A stretch of 64,000 bases of DNA. Source: Phaeotremella fagi (Eukaryota; Basidiomycota; Tremellomycetes; Tremellales; Phaeotremellaceae). The stretch lies in assembly GCA_001599715.1 (NCBI GenBank), contig BCHU01000002.1, forward strand, positions 1,426,001 to 1,490,000, given 5' to 3'. Of this stretch, positions 43,760-57,603 are shown piece by piece. The position numbers and the translations under genes are program-made. Position 1 is the first letter of the stretch. Each line of letters starts with the position of its first letter. Under the pieces are notes generated by a model, which saw only the letters and a list, made by a program, of their open reading frames with translations, did no database searches and was not told where the DNA came from.

Positions 43760-44837
43760 TTAGTAACCGAAAGTAGCGAGTTTGGCGTCTTCTGGGTGAG
43801 AGACTGAAGCGGCAGCTTTAGCTCTAAGTTTAAGAGCGGCGGTCTAAATACGTCTTAGTAAAGCTACGGTGTTATAAGATTTAGGTTTGACTCACCTTTC
43901 TCTCGTGATAAGCTTGACCTTTAACTTTTCTCTTCTCCTCAAGTCTGTCAACAACATCCTTGTATCCCCATCCGACCTCGTGAGAGATTCTCTTGAGAGT
44001 ACAGAATTTTCTTCCTGGTTTAAGACGGAGAACACGGAGAGCGGCTGGGACGACCATCTTCTTAACTTTGTCTTGAGCTGGTGGGACACCTTCGAACAAT
44101 GATAAACGGAGGAGAGCAGCTGCACCTCTTGAAGTTTTGTGTGGGACCTGAATCGAAGTTCATCAGTTCGTTGAGTCTTGGTTGGATTGAAGAAAGCATA
44201 CGTACCATTCCACGGATAGCCTTGTAGAGGATTCTAGATGGGGCCCGGTGATGGAATGGACCTGATTTCTTTGGGTTGACGATATGACGTTCTGTTTGTT
44301 GCTTTTAGTTAAGAACGTAGGCAAAATAGTGGATGTGCGACTTACTGTGCAAGTATGCGTGGTATCTTAACTTGTTTCTGAAGAATGAACCAGAAACGTT
44401 GATCTCCTCACATCTGACAACGGTGACTTTTTGTCCCATAAGGATCTGCGTGGTGTTAGTATATCGTTATCAAGTGGGTTGGGTTTCCAGAACAAGCGAA
44501 AAGGTGGAAATGGTGCGATCTGTCCTCTCCTTCAAATTTGATATATTCCAATTCCAGTCTACCGCAGATAAAACTTCCAGCCGTATCCACTAAATCACCG
44601 TCATGCAATGTCTTCACCTCTAGATTCTCGTCGTTCAAGTCATCTTTCCTCTACTTCCGATTAAAATTGAAAATTTCCGATTCCAAATCCCTATACACGA
44701 CCGCACCAAAATCGCTAACTCCACACAACAAACCACAAGCGAACCAAACTAACCTGCTTTGAGATGATGGAAGCAAGACGACCGAGTAAATGTCCTTTAC
44801 CGTCGATGACGATGGGTGCTGAAGAGAAGGTAGACAT
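43760..44837 (-). CDS. RPL16: ribosomal protein uL13 (L16/L13a)
   Basis: Large-subunit protein. Start [20 protein letters not shown], then [71 protein letters not shown] and [20 protein letters not shown], all conserved in uL13. It ends [12 protein letters not shown]. About 200 residues. The intron after SKQ (about 44448-44757) is roughly 310 nt, like the long intron of eL32; the others are 50-70 nt. I looked for snoRNA boxes in the long intron and found none convincing. Confidence 0.96.
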
Positions 44838-45661
44838 CTGATTTGTAGAGTAGAGTAATTTGTTAATTTAAGTTAAATTTTCGTTGATTCCAAAGTACGA
44901 GTTCGAAAGGTGTGAATTGAAGGTTGAAGGGGGAAAACAGATGATCAGTATTCGTTTCTCCTGGCTTTGGTCTTGAGTGCTATTGACTTACCTTTTATAA
45001 ATCCTACCTAGAGATGTTAATTTTGAAGAATGAAATCTAATCACAATTTACGCTGTAACCAATTTCAACAACCACAGGGCAGTTTCGAGACAGCGGGATT
45101 ATAATTATTTCCGAGTGGTCAACAAATTGTGGCATTTTTATTCCACATTTCAAAATGACGTGGCGTTATTAACCTTTTCTTGATAACCGGCAGTTGAACA
45201 CATGTTTGAACCGGTAGTGGACGGAATGGTGATCGGTGCAACTTCGGTGTAACCTTTTTCAATATGTTTATCGGTTAATGGGAATGTGACGTAAGCCGTG
45301 AGGTGTGAGGATGGGATTTAATAGTAGTAGTAGTAGTAGTAATTTCGAGTACAGCAGTACAGCAGTACAGTGACAGTGACTACTCATTCACCTTCACCCC
45401 CTACTCCCTTCAGTATTCACTCACGATCACACGTTCACCTTCTCCCCTCTCCCCTCCCCTTCCGTGGGATACAGTTTACAGTACACATAGGAGCATACGA
45501 TGGATGGATGATCTACGTTCCTACGCTAAATCTTCTACCACTAAAACGTAAATAATACATAATATAAAGTAATCCCAGAAAATAATTAAATTTTAAACAC
45601 AAAACAACTCTTCTTTCAAACCAAACATTTATCATCTACGTTTATCACCACCCACTTTCCA
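44838..45661. other. divergent promoter region with microsatellites
   Basis: Between uL13 and the Zn2Cys6 regulator. AGT trinucleotide repeat of about six units at 45322-45341, then CAGTACAG repeats at about 45355-45372. No gene. Confidence 0.65.
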
Positions 45662-48600
45662 ATGAAGAAACGTAAATCTTCAGCTGAGAATGATTACTAC
45701 GATAACAACAACAACAAAGCTTCTTCATCATCATTACCTAAACTCGATAGTCAACCTGAAAAAGAGGTGAAGAAAAGGTTACCTTCCTGCGATGTGTGTA
45801 GAGCCAGGAAGGTTAAATGTGTTAAACCACCTATGGCAGTTAGATGTGAAGGTTGTATAAGTCTCGATCAGAAATGTGAATATACTCATGAACGGAAAAA
45901 ACCTGGTCCTGTTAATTCGTATGTGACCCGTTTGTTGTGATGAAAGGTTAGTAGCTAACGAACAATTTTTGCTTTTGCTTTCAGACACGCAAGAAAACCT
46001 TCACCACCTGCTCAACCTAATCCAACTACAAACTCTTCACAATTCTATCCAATACTCTATCCGCCTGTTTTACCTTTACCGTCACCTTCCATACCTCATC
46101 GTTCGTTCGCCAACAACTATCATGAAATGTTACCACCAACCTCTGAACGATGGAATCCAAACACCAACCCAAACCCAAACCCAAATTCCAACACCTCACC
46201 ATCAACTTCAACCCATAACCATAACCTACCGTTATCATTCACATCACCACGTCAACCAACCAGTGATGTCAGATATTCAACAGCCACGGATCATCTTCAT
46301 GTTTCACCGTATCTAGTAGAAAAAACAGCTAGTGGCAATAGCAACACTGAATTACCTTCTTGGTCATTACCGATTTCACCTAATTCATTGTTATATCCCG
46401 CACCTGGAGATCCTGATTCTGCTTCTGAAGGTTCACCGATGAACGTTTGGACTTGGGATCCGAGAGGTTGGGATTTGATGGATAGAAACGGTTTGGTCGG
46501 TAGAGGGAGAAGCGATACTATCAATCATAACGATCTTAATCAGACGATGAATAGTAACGTTAATACCAGTTCTTCGACCGATCATCGTTCATCTTCTTTA
46601 TCTTCTGCTTATAGGAAACCGAATTGGAACGATACCGGTTTAACCAATACGTCTACTGCAGATCCGGTACGGGGTTTAGGTGTAGATATCGGTCCATTGA
46701 TTGGATCATCGCATGATACGAAATTACAGAAGAACGATTTCAACATGGAAGAAAGGTCTACACAGAGTAATCAAAATTCTCAACCGCAGTCCCAGACTCA
46801 ATCGATAAATCAAAATCAAAGTTACAACGAATCGTTTAATGGATTCAATCAATCCCTGTCAGTGACTGACTCCGATCCAAACATCAACGTCAACTCTATC
46901 TCTTCAGATCGAGCGGTTCATTTCGATTTACCACCGTTAAGCGATTCTTTACCTTCGACAGCTGCTGAAACTCCAACCATCTTGAGTGGTGGGACATCGA
47001 ATATCGCACATAGCTCTACCGAATCGTTATTAAACACCAACAACAACATTTTTGATTTGTCCGAACCGGGTTCAGAGTTTGAACCAGTTTTCATTAATCG
47101 TAGAAGGAATTCGACAAAGGTTGAAAGAGTGGAGGATGTGGTTGAATGGAGAACTTTGATGAGGATTTTAGGTAGTTATCATCAACATCTATAGTGAGTC
47201 ATCCTCTTGCATTCTTGGGTCAACGATTTGATTTCTTACCGACACTTATAGTCCACTTATGCCAATTGTACATTGGCCAACTTTCTCACAACAACTAATA
47301 GCGAGGGAAGACGAAAAATCGGATCATTGGAGAGCGTTCTTATTAGCTTTAGGTACATATCTCCCTCCTCCTTGGTATCCAGTCCACTGATAATCCTACA
47401 CAGTGGCATATTCGATCATCCAACTTCCTAGATCCTCGTTATCCTTTTTACCAGTTAGAGACTTGCGAAAAATTCATCAAAAATGTCATGTCGCAAGTCG
47501 ACGACTTCAAAATCGAAGATTCAACGAAGTCAGTTTGATTGATATCTCGTGAGTTGTCTATCTTCGGAATTGGAGTTTAGCTTATTATCTTCATCTATAG
47601 AACGCGATAGTATGTTTTCCTCATGCCGAGTTATAGCATTGAACGTAATTCTGATCTTTTTGAATCTAGTTGCGAACATATTTATCTCTCAACTTTGGGA
47701 TTGACCAACGCTTCCAACATTGTTTTAGCTGAGAGTGTTAGGATAGCTCAGATACTTAATCTTCATGATGAACGGATTGGTGAGCCTGTGTTTGATGCTA
47801 TCGAACGTGAGACTAGAAGAAGGGTGTTTTGGTTGTTATGTGAGTTGTTATGACGGTTTCTGACAAACGGCGTGTCTAACCCAATTCAGATGGTTCAGAT
47901 CGAACGATCGCCGCTCTGACCTCAAATCCTCTTCATATACAGGAATGCGACATGCACGTCCCACTTCCATTAGCCATCGACGATAACCTTTTAACGTCAG
48001 CTGGAGCTTTCCCTCAACCAGCGAATACCACACCGTTACTAGCTGGATTCCATCATGTCTCCCTCCTATTTCGTCTTTTAGGTCAAATCTTGACTGCTCA
48101 TCGATCACTCTCCACCATCCCGTTCAACCGAAATCTCAATAGAGATCCGACGACTACTGGCGAAAACGACCCAAACGGATCTTCATTGAAATTATCCCAA
48201 CCTAACAATTACGTTCGACCTGCCAAAGAATTCCTCGATGAATTAGAAAGAATCTTGTCATGTCTACCGGAACCACTTAAATTGATTGACAACGATTCAA
48301 CGGATTTGTTGAACGTACCCGTAGCCAACACCCAACATCAATCTCTGTCATCGGTGTTCGCTACGTGCAGAGCTAATCTTTTGGTTAGTCAGGCAATGAT
48401 CAGATTCGCTATAAGACAATACGGACGGAGTGTCGGTGATGAGGACGTGGTACTTAACGATGAATCTGGGGGTGTTGCTGAGGATCAAAATAAATCTTGG
48501 GCTGCTAGAGATGTTTTGAGCTTTTTGGAGAGGATGAGTAGTGAGAGTTTGGCTGCTAATGGGGAATCTTTGGTATGTCCCCCTTTCTATCTCGTGTTCA

Positions 48601-48880
48601 CCGGCACTCCCTGATGATCCCATAGAGACATAAAGTTTTATACGTCGCTTCGTCGTTGTTAGAGAAATACCCTTCGACGGCTGAAGGTCATTCTTACGTT
48701 TCAGATTTTTTAGCGGTGGTACGTTAACTCAAAATCGTCGTTAATGCAAACCATCTTACTGATGAAATACATCACTTTTAGTACACTAGAATCTCTGAGG
48801 AACAACATGCGAGTCTGTTGGAGAATTCTGCACCGCCTAGTAGGGAGATGAGTGTTGGTTTGGATGAATATGAACTTTAG
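45662..48880 (+). CDS. Zn2Cys6 (Gal4-type) transcription factor
   Basis: Nuclear DNA-binding regulator; targets unknown. Start MKKRKSSAENDYYDNNNNKA. The binuclear cluster at about residues 43-71 reads CDVCRARKVKC, then C-x2-C and a final Cys (CEGC, ISLDQKC), spacing C2C6C8C2C6C. A low-complexity linker of about 320 residues follows (Asn/Pro/Gln/Ser-rich). The Fungal_trans middle domain starts at EWRTLMRILGSYHQHLYPLM, with HWPTFSQQL, HIYLSTLGLTNASN, AESVRIAQILNLHDE and ERETRRRVFWLLY. It ends SVGLDEYEL. About nine exons; the exon near 47630 needs an acceptor at CCGAG to keep frame. Neighbours give no clue to the regulated pathway. Confidence 0.92.
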
Positions 48881-49280
48881 TTTTGGTTTGGGTTTGGGTT
48901 AATATATAGCATTGCATGTATTTTGGTTTACCGCCACGTGCCACGTCTCGGAATGATTCGCTTTTTTAACGTTTGGATCTCCGGCGGAACCAAATTTATT
49001 TCGGCAATCTTAATTGTAGGAAGGTCGGTTTCGAAAAAAAGTAAAAGTAAAAGTACTCGTAGTTCAACAAGAGAAGAAAAGTGTAGGGTGCTTAGATCAA
49101 AACAACTATACATCTATTCATTCACATATCATATTCAAATCCTTATATCTAGCAACTAGTCAATCTCTTTTCTTGTAACTTTTGATTTAATTGGTTGGAT
49201 CATATCCTCTGACAGTGATCCATCTTCATCTTGAAATTCTTGACAATCGTCGATCGATCCAAAAGTCACCTACAACGAAA
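48881..49280. other. intergenic, CLU1 promoter
   Basis: No gene seen; a GTAAAA pentamer/hexamer run near 49040 and a CT-rich leader. Confidence 0.55.
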
Positions 49281-52200
49281 ATGTCAGAGGTCGAGAAAGA
49301 AGTTCAACCTGAGGTAGAAGTGAACCCTGAACAAATTGACGAAAACGTCGTAGAAGAACAAATTGAACGTAAGTCCCAACCCAACATACCTCATTCCTAA
49401 CCGAAAAACCAGTTCCACAAGTAACCATCCATCTCCCCTCACCGACTCATTCTCGTACCCTCCCAAAACTACCAACGTCAATCGAAACATATACAAAAAT
49501 CACTTTACTGCCTCAACAAACTGAGACCATCCAAGATCTTAAATTAGCTATCAACGAATTCATCGGTGGGTATTGGTTAGGTCCTTATTCTTTACGTTTC
49601 CCATCTGGAGATGGACAGGGACAGCAACAGCAACAAGGGGTTCTGGGTAAAAGTCGTGATGGAGTTGAAATTAGGGCTGGGGAAAGGTTGAGTGAATGGT
49701 TAGAGGTTGGTGATGTTTTCGGTCATCTCCAGAAAGATGAGCAGAGGGTTTTGGAGGTTGTTAGAGGTACGTTTTTATATTTGTTTTCTTATAAGAGGTT
49801 AACGTTGAATTTCGCCCAGAACCATACTCCGATTTCACCGCTCGTCAAACTGTTTTACGATTACTTGAACTCATCGCCCCTCCTGGAACTACTTCTCATA
49901 CTCTCACAACTTCAATCGGTTTACAACCCGGTTCAACGATTTTCGAATCTGTCAGAAACGGTACGGCATCTTCACTCTCTGGATCCAGTGACCCCGTTTA
50001 CGAAGAGGTCGAGGTTTCTTTACCTAGCGGACGTAAAGGCAAAGCAGGGAAGAAGGAGACTATCAAAATCAAACGTGAAGTCACCAACGACAACGGTCAC
50101 GCTTTCTCCGATTGGAAACATGATCTCAAAAGTCTGCCGTTGAGTAAATTACCTATTTCACAACCTACCCTGGAGAGTTTACCTTGTTTGAAATCAATTT
50201 CAATGTCACCTTTCAATCCTCCTTCACCGCAGAATCGTCAATTAGGTCATCAGATTTATTTGTTGGTCAGTTTATTCGAAGGTGAAACTTTGACTCTTGT
50301 TTGTTCGTCTCGAGGTTGGTACGTCTCTAAATCGAATGTCAACAATTTCGATCCAAACCCAAGAATCAACCCCGATGGATCCGTTTCAAAACCTACACAT
50401 TCTTTGATCGATTTACTTCATTCTTTATCACCACAATTCTCAGAACGTTTATCTAGCTTATCACCACTTTCGACTGAGCCACCTCAACTCGAACCAATTT
50501 CGACGGTTCCCATCCCACAAACTGAACCTGCTTATCCGTATCTCGTCAATCTACCTAAACCATCCAACACCTCTGATATCTTACGTACTCAATTGGCATA
50601 TCTTCATACGGGGGCTACTAGTGCTGAAGGTTTGGACGCTGCTAGAGATTGGAACGAAGAGATTCAGGGTATCAGAGAGTTACCTCGGGATGGTATGCAG
50701 GAGAGGGTTTTGAGAGAGAAGATGGCTCAGAAGACTTGGGCTGAGTACACTCAAGGTTGTGTAAGAGGTGTTCTGGCTATCTCGGTTAGTGCAATCTTCG
50801 TGGTGCTTTGATTTGAGTTTGAACTGATTTTGAGCTCAATTAGCGAGGTGATATCGTACCAATCAATCCAAACGAAGACGCTCGAGGTCATATGTGGTTA
50901 ACATCCAATATCTTCTTCACCAAAGCTGTCGATTCAATCGACGCTTATGCTCATCTTGGAGGTGACGCGGCTGCTTACGTCTCACATGCAAAGGACGCTC
51001 AAGGTGTTAAACTTCTCAATAAACTCGATATCGACGGTATCCATCTTCTCGGCCATACCGTCGTCGATTGGCAAGGTGAAAGATGGGTTTGTCAGAGTAT
51101 GTTACCTGGGATCTTCTCACGTAGAAAAGAAGATGAGATCGAAGATGGTGACGAGAAGATCGAGACTGAAACTGAATCTGAGAAAGAGAAGGAAGATTGG
51201 GTTCAAGTTTCACCTTCGAAATCTGAAAAATCTGTTAAAGAAGAGGAACCGACTGAAAATCCTTTGATCATCTACGGGATGGATAGTGAACATCTCACCT
51301 CACTTCATTGGGATAAAGGGATGCACAAACTCATGGAAAAAGTCGCTTCGTCACAGAAACTAGCTAAACATTCTGTTAAAGATGGTAAAGGAATCTCGAA
51401 AGAGTTCTGGGCTAGTGTAGAAGTTAAAGGGTTGAGAGGTGCCGATGGAAGAAGATATCTACTTGATCTTCCACGTATCTCACCTGTTGATGTTGAATTC
51501 TTGGAAAAGGATTTGGAAGGTTCGACCGTTAGTGAGGATAAAGCTTCTGGGCATCTTTATCCCCACAGAGTCGTTTTACTTCGTCCGGAATTGGTTGAAA
51601 CTTTCTGGGAAAGTGAACTTAAACGTTGGGCTAGGGGTGTCGCTGCTACTCAAGCTGAGAAGGCTCAGGTTGAAAACGGTGAGAAAGCGGCTGAAAAAAC
51701 TTCAACGGAACAGACTTCAGAAAGTCAAGTTCAAGAAACGGAGGAGGGATCTAAAACTCCAGTTGAAGTTGCCACCGCTCAACGTGAAGAGGACGATAAA
51801 CCAATTGATACCTCAGTTGTCACCGACCAAATCAAACAATTCGAACTTCGTTTGAATGCAGATGCGTTCGTTGACCTTGCTCCACCTAAGGAATCAGCAT
51901 CTGAAGCCGATAAACCTTACATCCCTTCGACTATCACCGATGAAAGTGATCCAGCTATCAAAGCCGTTCGTGACGCTTCAATCTTTTTGCGTACGATCGC
52001 AGTTCCTGCTGTAGCTTTGGACGTTTTGACCGGCAACACTTCTGGAATCATGGATGGTATCTCTTTATCGAAACATCTTCATTCTAGAGGTATCAATATT
52101 CGTTATCTTGGTTATCTGTTGGCTACTGTTCATCAATTCTCTTTGAATCCTGAAGGTAAAGAACGAATCCAAAATGGTCATCTTGACGCTTTGAAGGTGT

Positions 52201-53999
52201 GTGATCCTATTTAGATTCTTGTGAACAATTCAGCTAATCTGCTTCCTTTTCAGAACGTCATTCTTCATGAAATGGTTTTCAGAGCTTCGAAACATATCTT
52301 GCGAAGTTTGGTGAAAGATCTTCAACCTGAACATGTTCCTTGTGCGATTTCCCATTTCCTCAATTGTCTTTTAGGAACTGGATACAACGGATCACCAACA
52401 CCAGTATACGAAGCTATTGAATTCGCTCAATCCTCTGAACCAACTTATACCTCACTCACACCTTCTTCCTTACGATCCCAAATCATCTCAGAAGTCCAAG
52501 ATCGATATCGATGGACGCTCGACGAAGAATTCTTGGTTTCTGGAATTAGAAAACCTCAGTTACTGAGGGAATTGGCTACGAGATTCGCGTTCCAACTTTT
52601 ACAACGTGATTACTCTTTCTATTCTGAGAGTGAGGTTTCGAGTTTGGTCTCGAGCTCGACTTCGGACGATGAATTGAAGAAAGACAAGAAATCTAAGAAA
52701 GTCAAGAGTGTTGTTTCGAGGCTTACTACCTTCATTCCTTCTGATGTTGTCACCTTGATTCCAATCGTTAAATCGACTGCGCCAACTGTAAGTACAGCTG
52801 CATTTCGAAGTGATCATAGCTGATTATTTACTTTTTTCTTTAGGCTACTGTTGCTGAAGAAATCTTTGAAGCTGGTAGAAACACTATCAACCGCGGAAAC
52901 ATGGATTTAGGACTTGAATTCATGTTAGAAGCGATAACGTTATACGAATCCATCCATTCCGTTCTTCATCCAGAAGTCGCAACGGCCTATAACCAATATT
53001 CATCTACTCTCCATCAATTAGCTAGAATCAAGTTACAACAATTAACAGCTGAAAATGCGGATCCTGATCAACCACTTGGTTTAGACATCTCGACTGGATT
53101 GAGACTTCAGAGACAAGCTGTTATCGTTGCTGAACGAACCATTGGTGTTTATTCGGCTGAGACCGCTGGGTATTACTTGCAATTGGCTATGTTGGAGAAC
53201 TTGGACGGTAATTATAAAGCTGCTTTACGTTGTTTCAGACATGTTCTGGGTATCTGGGATGTCGTTTATGGACCTGATCATCCTGAGATCAACACTGTTC
53301 TTGTGAGTGGAGTTTAGGGAGATCACTTGTGTCTTTTTCAACTGACTTTGTACTCAGAGCAACGCTGGTGTTGTACTACAAGCTATCTCGGAGAACGCAT
53401 CTTCCTTGCAAGTCCTTCATCAAGCTTACGCGAATACGGTCAAATTATTCGGTGAAACGCATCTCCAAACCGGTCAAATCTTACATCAACTCACCCAAGC
53501 CCATTTCTTGTTACAAGATATCAATTCAGCTCTGAAAACTTCGGAAGAAGCTTTGGTAATCTTCAACAAACATCTTGGTGAAGATCATGTTCAAACCAAG
53601 GAGACGTTGAAGAATGTTGAACTGTTGAAAGCGGTTGTTGAGAATGTTGAAAGACAGAAATTGGCTTCGGAAGCTGCGAAAGAGAATCAGAAGGAACGAT
53701 TGAGATTGGTCAAAGAACGTGTTGGGGGTGGATTGAAGAAGAGAGTCGCTTTGGGTGTTAACGATAATTCGAACGGTGTTGGGCTTAACGGTAACGGTAC
53801 CGGTGAGGTTGGACAAAACGGTGCTGTTGAAGGCGAAAACGAGTTGACTTCGAAAATCGGGGAGAAAGGTCATTTGGACGTTGATGATTTAGTCAAATTC
53901 ATTCAAGGTCAAGGTGGGATCCCTGTTTCTAACAAGAATCCTTCCACTAGAGGTAAAAACAGTTTGAGAGGTAAGAGAAGGACTGGAGCTAAGAGGTAG
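49281..53999 (+). CDS. CLU1: clustered mitochondria protein CLU1/TIF31
   Basis: Large cytosolic RNA-binding protein needed for normal mitochondrial distribution; in yeast it co-purifies with eIF3. Start MSEVEKEVQPEVEVNPEQID. N-terminal ubiquitin-like region: TYTKITLLPQQTETIQDLKL. CLU domain: RDWNEEIQGIRELPRDGMQE, HMWLTSNIFFTKAVDSIDAY and HLLGHTVVDWQGERWVCQSM. A middle acidic/Lys-rich insertion of about 60 residues, then DGISLSKHLHSRGINIRYLG. TPR repeats follow: VATAYNQYSSTLHQLARIKL, AETAGYYLQLAMLENLDGNY and THLQTGQILHQLTQAHFLLQ. The tail is Gly/Asn-rich and basic (RGKNSLRGKRRTGAKR). About seven introns. Roughly 1,450 residues, family-like. Confidence 0.95.
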
Positions 54000-54306
54000 T
54001 TTAGTTGTCTCTGCTGAGGATTTAATTTCATTCACTTTCATTTTCATCTTTCTATCTTAATAGCATTAAATTTTTCTTTCTAGCATTTTCCGTACTGAGT
54101 TATAGCAAGTCACCACTCTTATGCATTTTTCATTGCTGAGCTCTGCGTGTGATCTTTGAGCAGGTAGATATCTGATTTTGAGATTTTTTGGATACATTAA
54201 GGAGCCCCAATCGGTAAACTCTCATCGGGCAACTCTAAAATCAAAAGGAAAAGTCTGAATTCAATCTCAACTCTTTCATCCATAACTCGTTATACATATC
54301 CCACCA
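54000..54306. other. intergenic, no gene seen
   Basis: CLU1 3' flank and promoter of the next gene; TC- and AT-rich. Confidence 0.55.
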
Positions 54307-56112
54307 ATGCCACCTCAAGGATATACATTAACACCAGCTCAACTTTTACTGCAAGCTGAAAGGAAAGCTGCGAAATTAGCTAAAAAGGGTACGACACCTT
54401 TGGTGGTTGAAGATGAACGGTCGAGATTTCTTCGAAGAGGTTGGAGGGGTTTAGGAAGTGGGGGGAAGGGTGTGAAGATAATTAGTTGGAACGTAGGTTT
54501 TACTTTTGTTTAATATGGCTTGAAGAAGTATTGAATGGTGATTTTTAGATGCTTGCTCAGACTCTTGTTCGTATGTATCTTTTCTAGGATCTGGGATTGA
54601 AGGTTGATTAGGTCGTGAACTTTTCCCTGGTTCTGATTGTTTACGTTGGAGCGATAGGAAACCAATGTTATCCTCTGAACTTAACCATCATTCAGAAATC
54701 GATATAATCTGTCTACAGGTGATTTCTATTCCTCATCTCTCCAAAAGAACTGAAAAATTAAATTTGAATGATTAAACAGGAATGTGACAGATTGAAAGAT
54801 CTGTTAAAAGTCTTACCGGACCATTCGTTCGTTCGTGCAAAAGGTCCAAACAAGTTACACGGTTTAGTGATTCTATATAAATCTAGTCGATTCGTTTTGA
54901 AGGATTGTTTGGCTGTTCATCTTGATGAGGAGATTTTGGGTGAGGGTGGGAGTCGGGGCGGTTCGAGGCAGACGAAGAATGTTGGGTTGATTTTGGGTTT
55001 GGAGGAGGTTGGGGAGGTTGGGAAAGGGTTGGTCGTTGCTACTACTCATTTGTGAGTTACTTCTTTGTCTCACCAGGATTTGTTGTTTCTCATTGATCTG
55101 ATTTGATCTGCCAGGTTCTGGCATCCTAAGTTAGTTACCCCATTCTCGATGTTTGTATCCTAACTAGCACTTCTTAGATTTATTTACGAGAGGGTTAGAC
55201 AATCTTTACTTCTAGTCAAAGCTATTCGGAAATTCCAAAGCAAGAATAATGTTGAACATTGGCCAGCGATACTTGCTGGAGGTGAGTGATCAATCAACCC
55301 CAATGTTTCTGGTGTTTGATCTAACCAATTTGTTTTAGATCTCAACACACAACCTTCAGAAGCGACTTATCAGCTTCTAACGAATCCACATCAACCACTA
55401 CCACAACCTTTAACTCATGAAATTGAGATATCAAGATTGGTTCATACGAGTGTTGAGAAAATTGGTATCATCCCTTCACCTCCTGCAGCCACATCTTTGG
55501 AGAACGAATCTGAACTTTCTGAACCGACTTCTCAGATTGGTACAGGTGCCAATACACCTACTACAACTCAACCAAATTCAGTCCCGGTCGAGATTGAAAA
55601 AGACGATGAAGGTGAAGAGGAATTACCTGATAAAGATGAACGAAGTATTGCGAATACTCGTCAACCAACTCCAAAAGATGGGATCATGTCTTCTGAAGGA
55701 TTGATCTCGTTGGCTAGAGAGTTGTTTCCTGATGGTGGGGTTGAAAGTGCTTATGGATCATCTGACTGGCAAGACGGAAACGATAAAGAAATAGAGGATT
55801 ATGGTACTCGGGGTGGATTGAACGAGCTGGATGGATGTACTGGAAAATTTGAACCTGCTTATACATGTTTCACACCTTTATTCAAACTTACCCTAGGTAA
55901 GTCTCTTGCTTTGCAATCATGGAGTTTGAACTGATTTGCGACGTGATGTAGACTATCTATTCCTCTTACCCCCAATATCCAATCAACATCCCAAAGCTCA
56001 TTTCACGAGTATACTGATACCTCCAAAGAAAGAACAGCTAGGAGTGGGATTACCTAGGAAAGGTATTTCTGCTAGTGATCATGTAGCCGTTGGATGTGAG
56101 ATCTCTTGGTAA
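54307..56112 (+). CDS. EEP-family nuclease (CCR4/Ngl2-like)
   Basis: Exonuclease/endonuclease/phosphatase-fold protein, probably an RNA 3' exonuclease of the Ngl group (rRNA or mRNA processing). Start MPPQGYTLTPAQLLLQAERK. Catalytic motifs in order: IISWNMLAQTLV (Asn), EIDIICLQECDR (Glu), AGDLNTQPSEATY (Asp/Asn) and ISASDHVAVGCEISW (Asp/His), the last four residues being the C-terminus. The conserved LKLRYQ-type segment is replaced by a disordered, acidic insertion of about 130 residues (DDEGEEELPDKDE), followed by FEPAYTCFTPLFKLTLDYLF. About nine short exons in the first half. About 480 residues. Confidence 0.9.
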
Positions 56113-56278
56113 AGCTTTGGGATTGGGGGTGGATTTTGAGGCGGTTAGTCACCAATGATCTCATACGCCGAAACTCGTACAATTTGTATTCTTCCATGTC
56201 GATCTGCATTGCATTTACACAAAAACATCTTCATTTATTATTTATATCTGAAATACAGTGAGAAAAATTATAGTTAAG

Positions 56279-57474
56279 ATGCCTTTGCCAGATGAAAATG
56301 TTCATGATTCAGCTACTGGACTAGCTAAGAAGACTGTAGACTTGCATAAGGAGAAACAGGATTTGGTATTTTGGAGTGGATGGGTGAGTGGCCATCAAGA
56401 TTCAAATTCAAATAACAATATTGGCAATAGCTAACCATCGAACCTCCTTAGTTCTGTCCGTTCAATCAGGTAGGTGTCCATTCCCATCTCGTCTTCTTGA
56501 TCAACGAATTGAATCAACCCATTGGTATCTCTAGAGAATTTGGATGGCATTAGAAGAACGTAAAATCCCTTATCAATACCATGAAGTGAACGTAAGCTAG
56601 CGTCTCAATCAAGATGTATGACATGATGGTTCTGACAAATTTCAGCCATATAAGAAAGAAAAGGAATTCCTTGAGTTGAATCCATTGGGTTTGGTCCCTA
56701 CTATCAGTCATTTCGGTAAAGGTCTCTACGAATCTGATGTTCTTGTCGAATATCTCGAAGATCTTTATCCTGACAGTGAAGAACATCCGTATGTTCTCAA
56801 TATCTTCTGGATTGAGTTTCATAAAATGTAGTCTAACTGGTTTAGATCCGTCTTCCCATCAGACGTATTCGATAAATCTTGGGCACGGCTCAATATCCAA
56901 CATATAACCAAGGTAGGTCCACCACCTCGAAATCCACTCCCACAACTGAATAACGAATGGCAAACCCACAGAAAATCATTCCAGGTTATTTCAAACTTCA
57001 ACAAACCCAAGATCAACAAGGTCAAGCAGAAGCGTTGAAGGAACTCTATAAACATCTGAAAACGTTTATGGAAAGGAAGAGATCTGGGGGACCTTATTTC
57101 TTTGGAGAGAAATGGACGGCGGTTGACATGAGTCTTGCACCTTTTGTTAGAAGGTTTTATGCTTTGGAGGAGTATCGGTCGTTCTCCCATGAAGAGGTTG
57201 GTGGACTGTGGGTGGAGTATAAGGACGCTTTGTTGGGTATGTTAACCGTTTTCACTGGACGATATGTTGGTACTGATCTGTATCTCTAGATCGGGAGTCA
57301 TTGAAAAATACCAGTTCTGAGGATAAATATTATCATGAATTACTTCAACGGTAGGTTTTTATTCTTTTGGTTGATTGTTCTGAACGTGACAATTAACGAT
57401 TTCTTAGTTATTTCAATAATGAAGCTCAATCTGAAGTTGCGAAAGCTACTAGGGGCGGCCAAAACTTACCGTAA
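56279..57474 (+). CDS. glutathione S-transferase, omega-like
   Basis: Thiol transferase or dehydroascorbate reductase-like enzyme in the cytosol. Start MPLPDENVHDSATGLAKKT. The thioredoxin-like N-terminal domain has FWSGWFCPFNQRIWMALEER, where FCPF holds the catalytic Cys typical of omega GSTs; then GLVPTISHFGKGLYESDVLV with the cis-Pro and the ES glutathione contact. C-terminal helical domain: FMERKRSGGPYFFGEKWTAV and DMSLAPFVRRFYALEEY. It ends TRGGQNLP. About 260 residues. Several introns, one falling between WFCPF and NQRIW. No link seen to the ChaC-like gene 36 kb away, though both act on glutathione. Confidence 0.92.
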
Positions 57475-57603
57475 GGAGGGGTTTGGAGTGCTACTGTCGA
57501 TTTGGTGATTCACTGCCGTACAAATCTATATGCATCCTATTTTCTAGATCAACACAACAACTCTGCTATCTATACAAGCATCTAAATCGTCCCACTTCCT
57601 GAT

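Noticed and set aside
49040..49075. GTAAAA repeats as a possible CRISPR or mobile-element trace
   Set aside because: Simple short repeats in a fungal promoter; no spacers, terminal repeats or transposase. No mobile element was found anywhere in the window.
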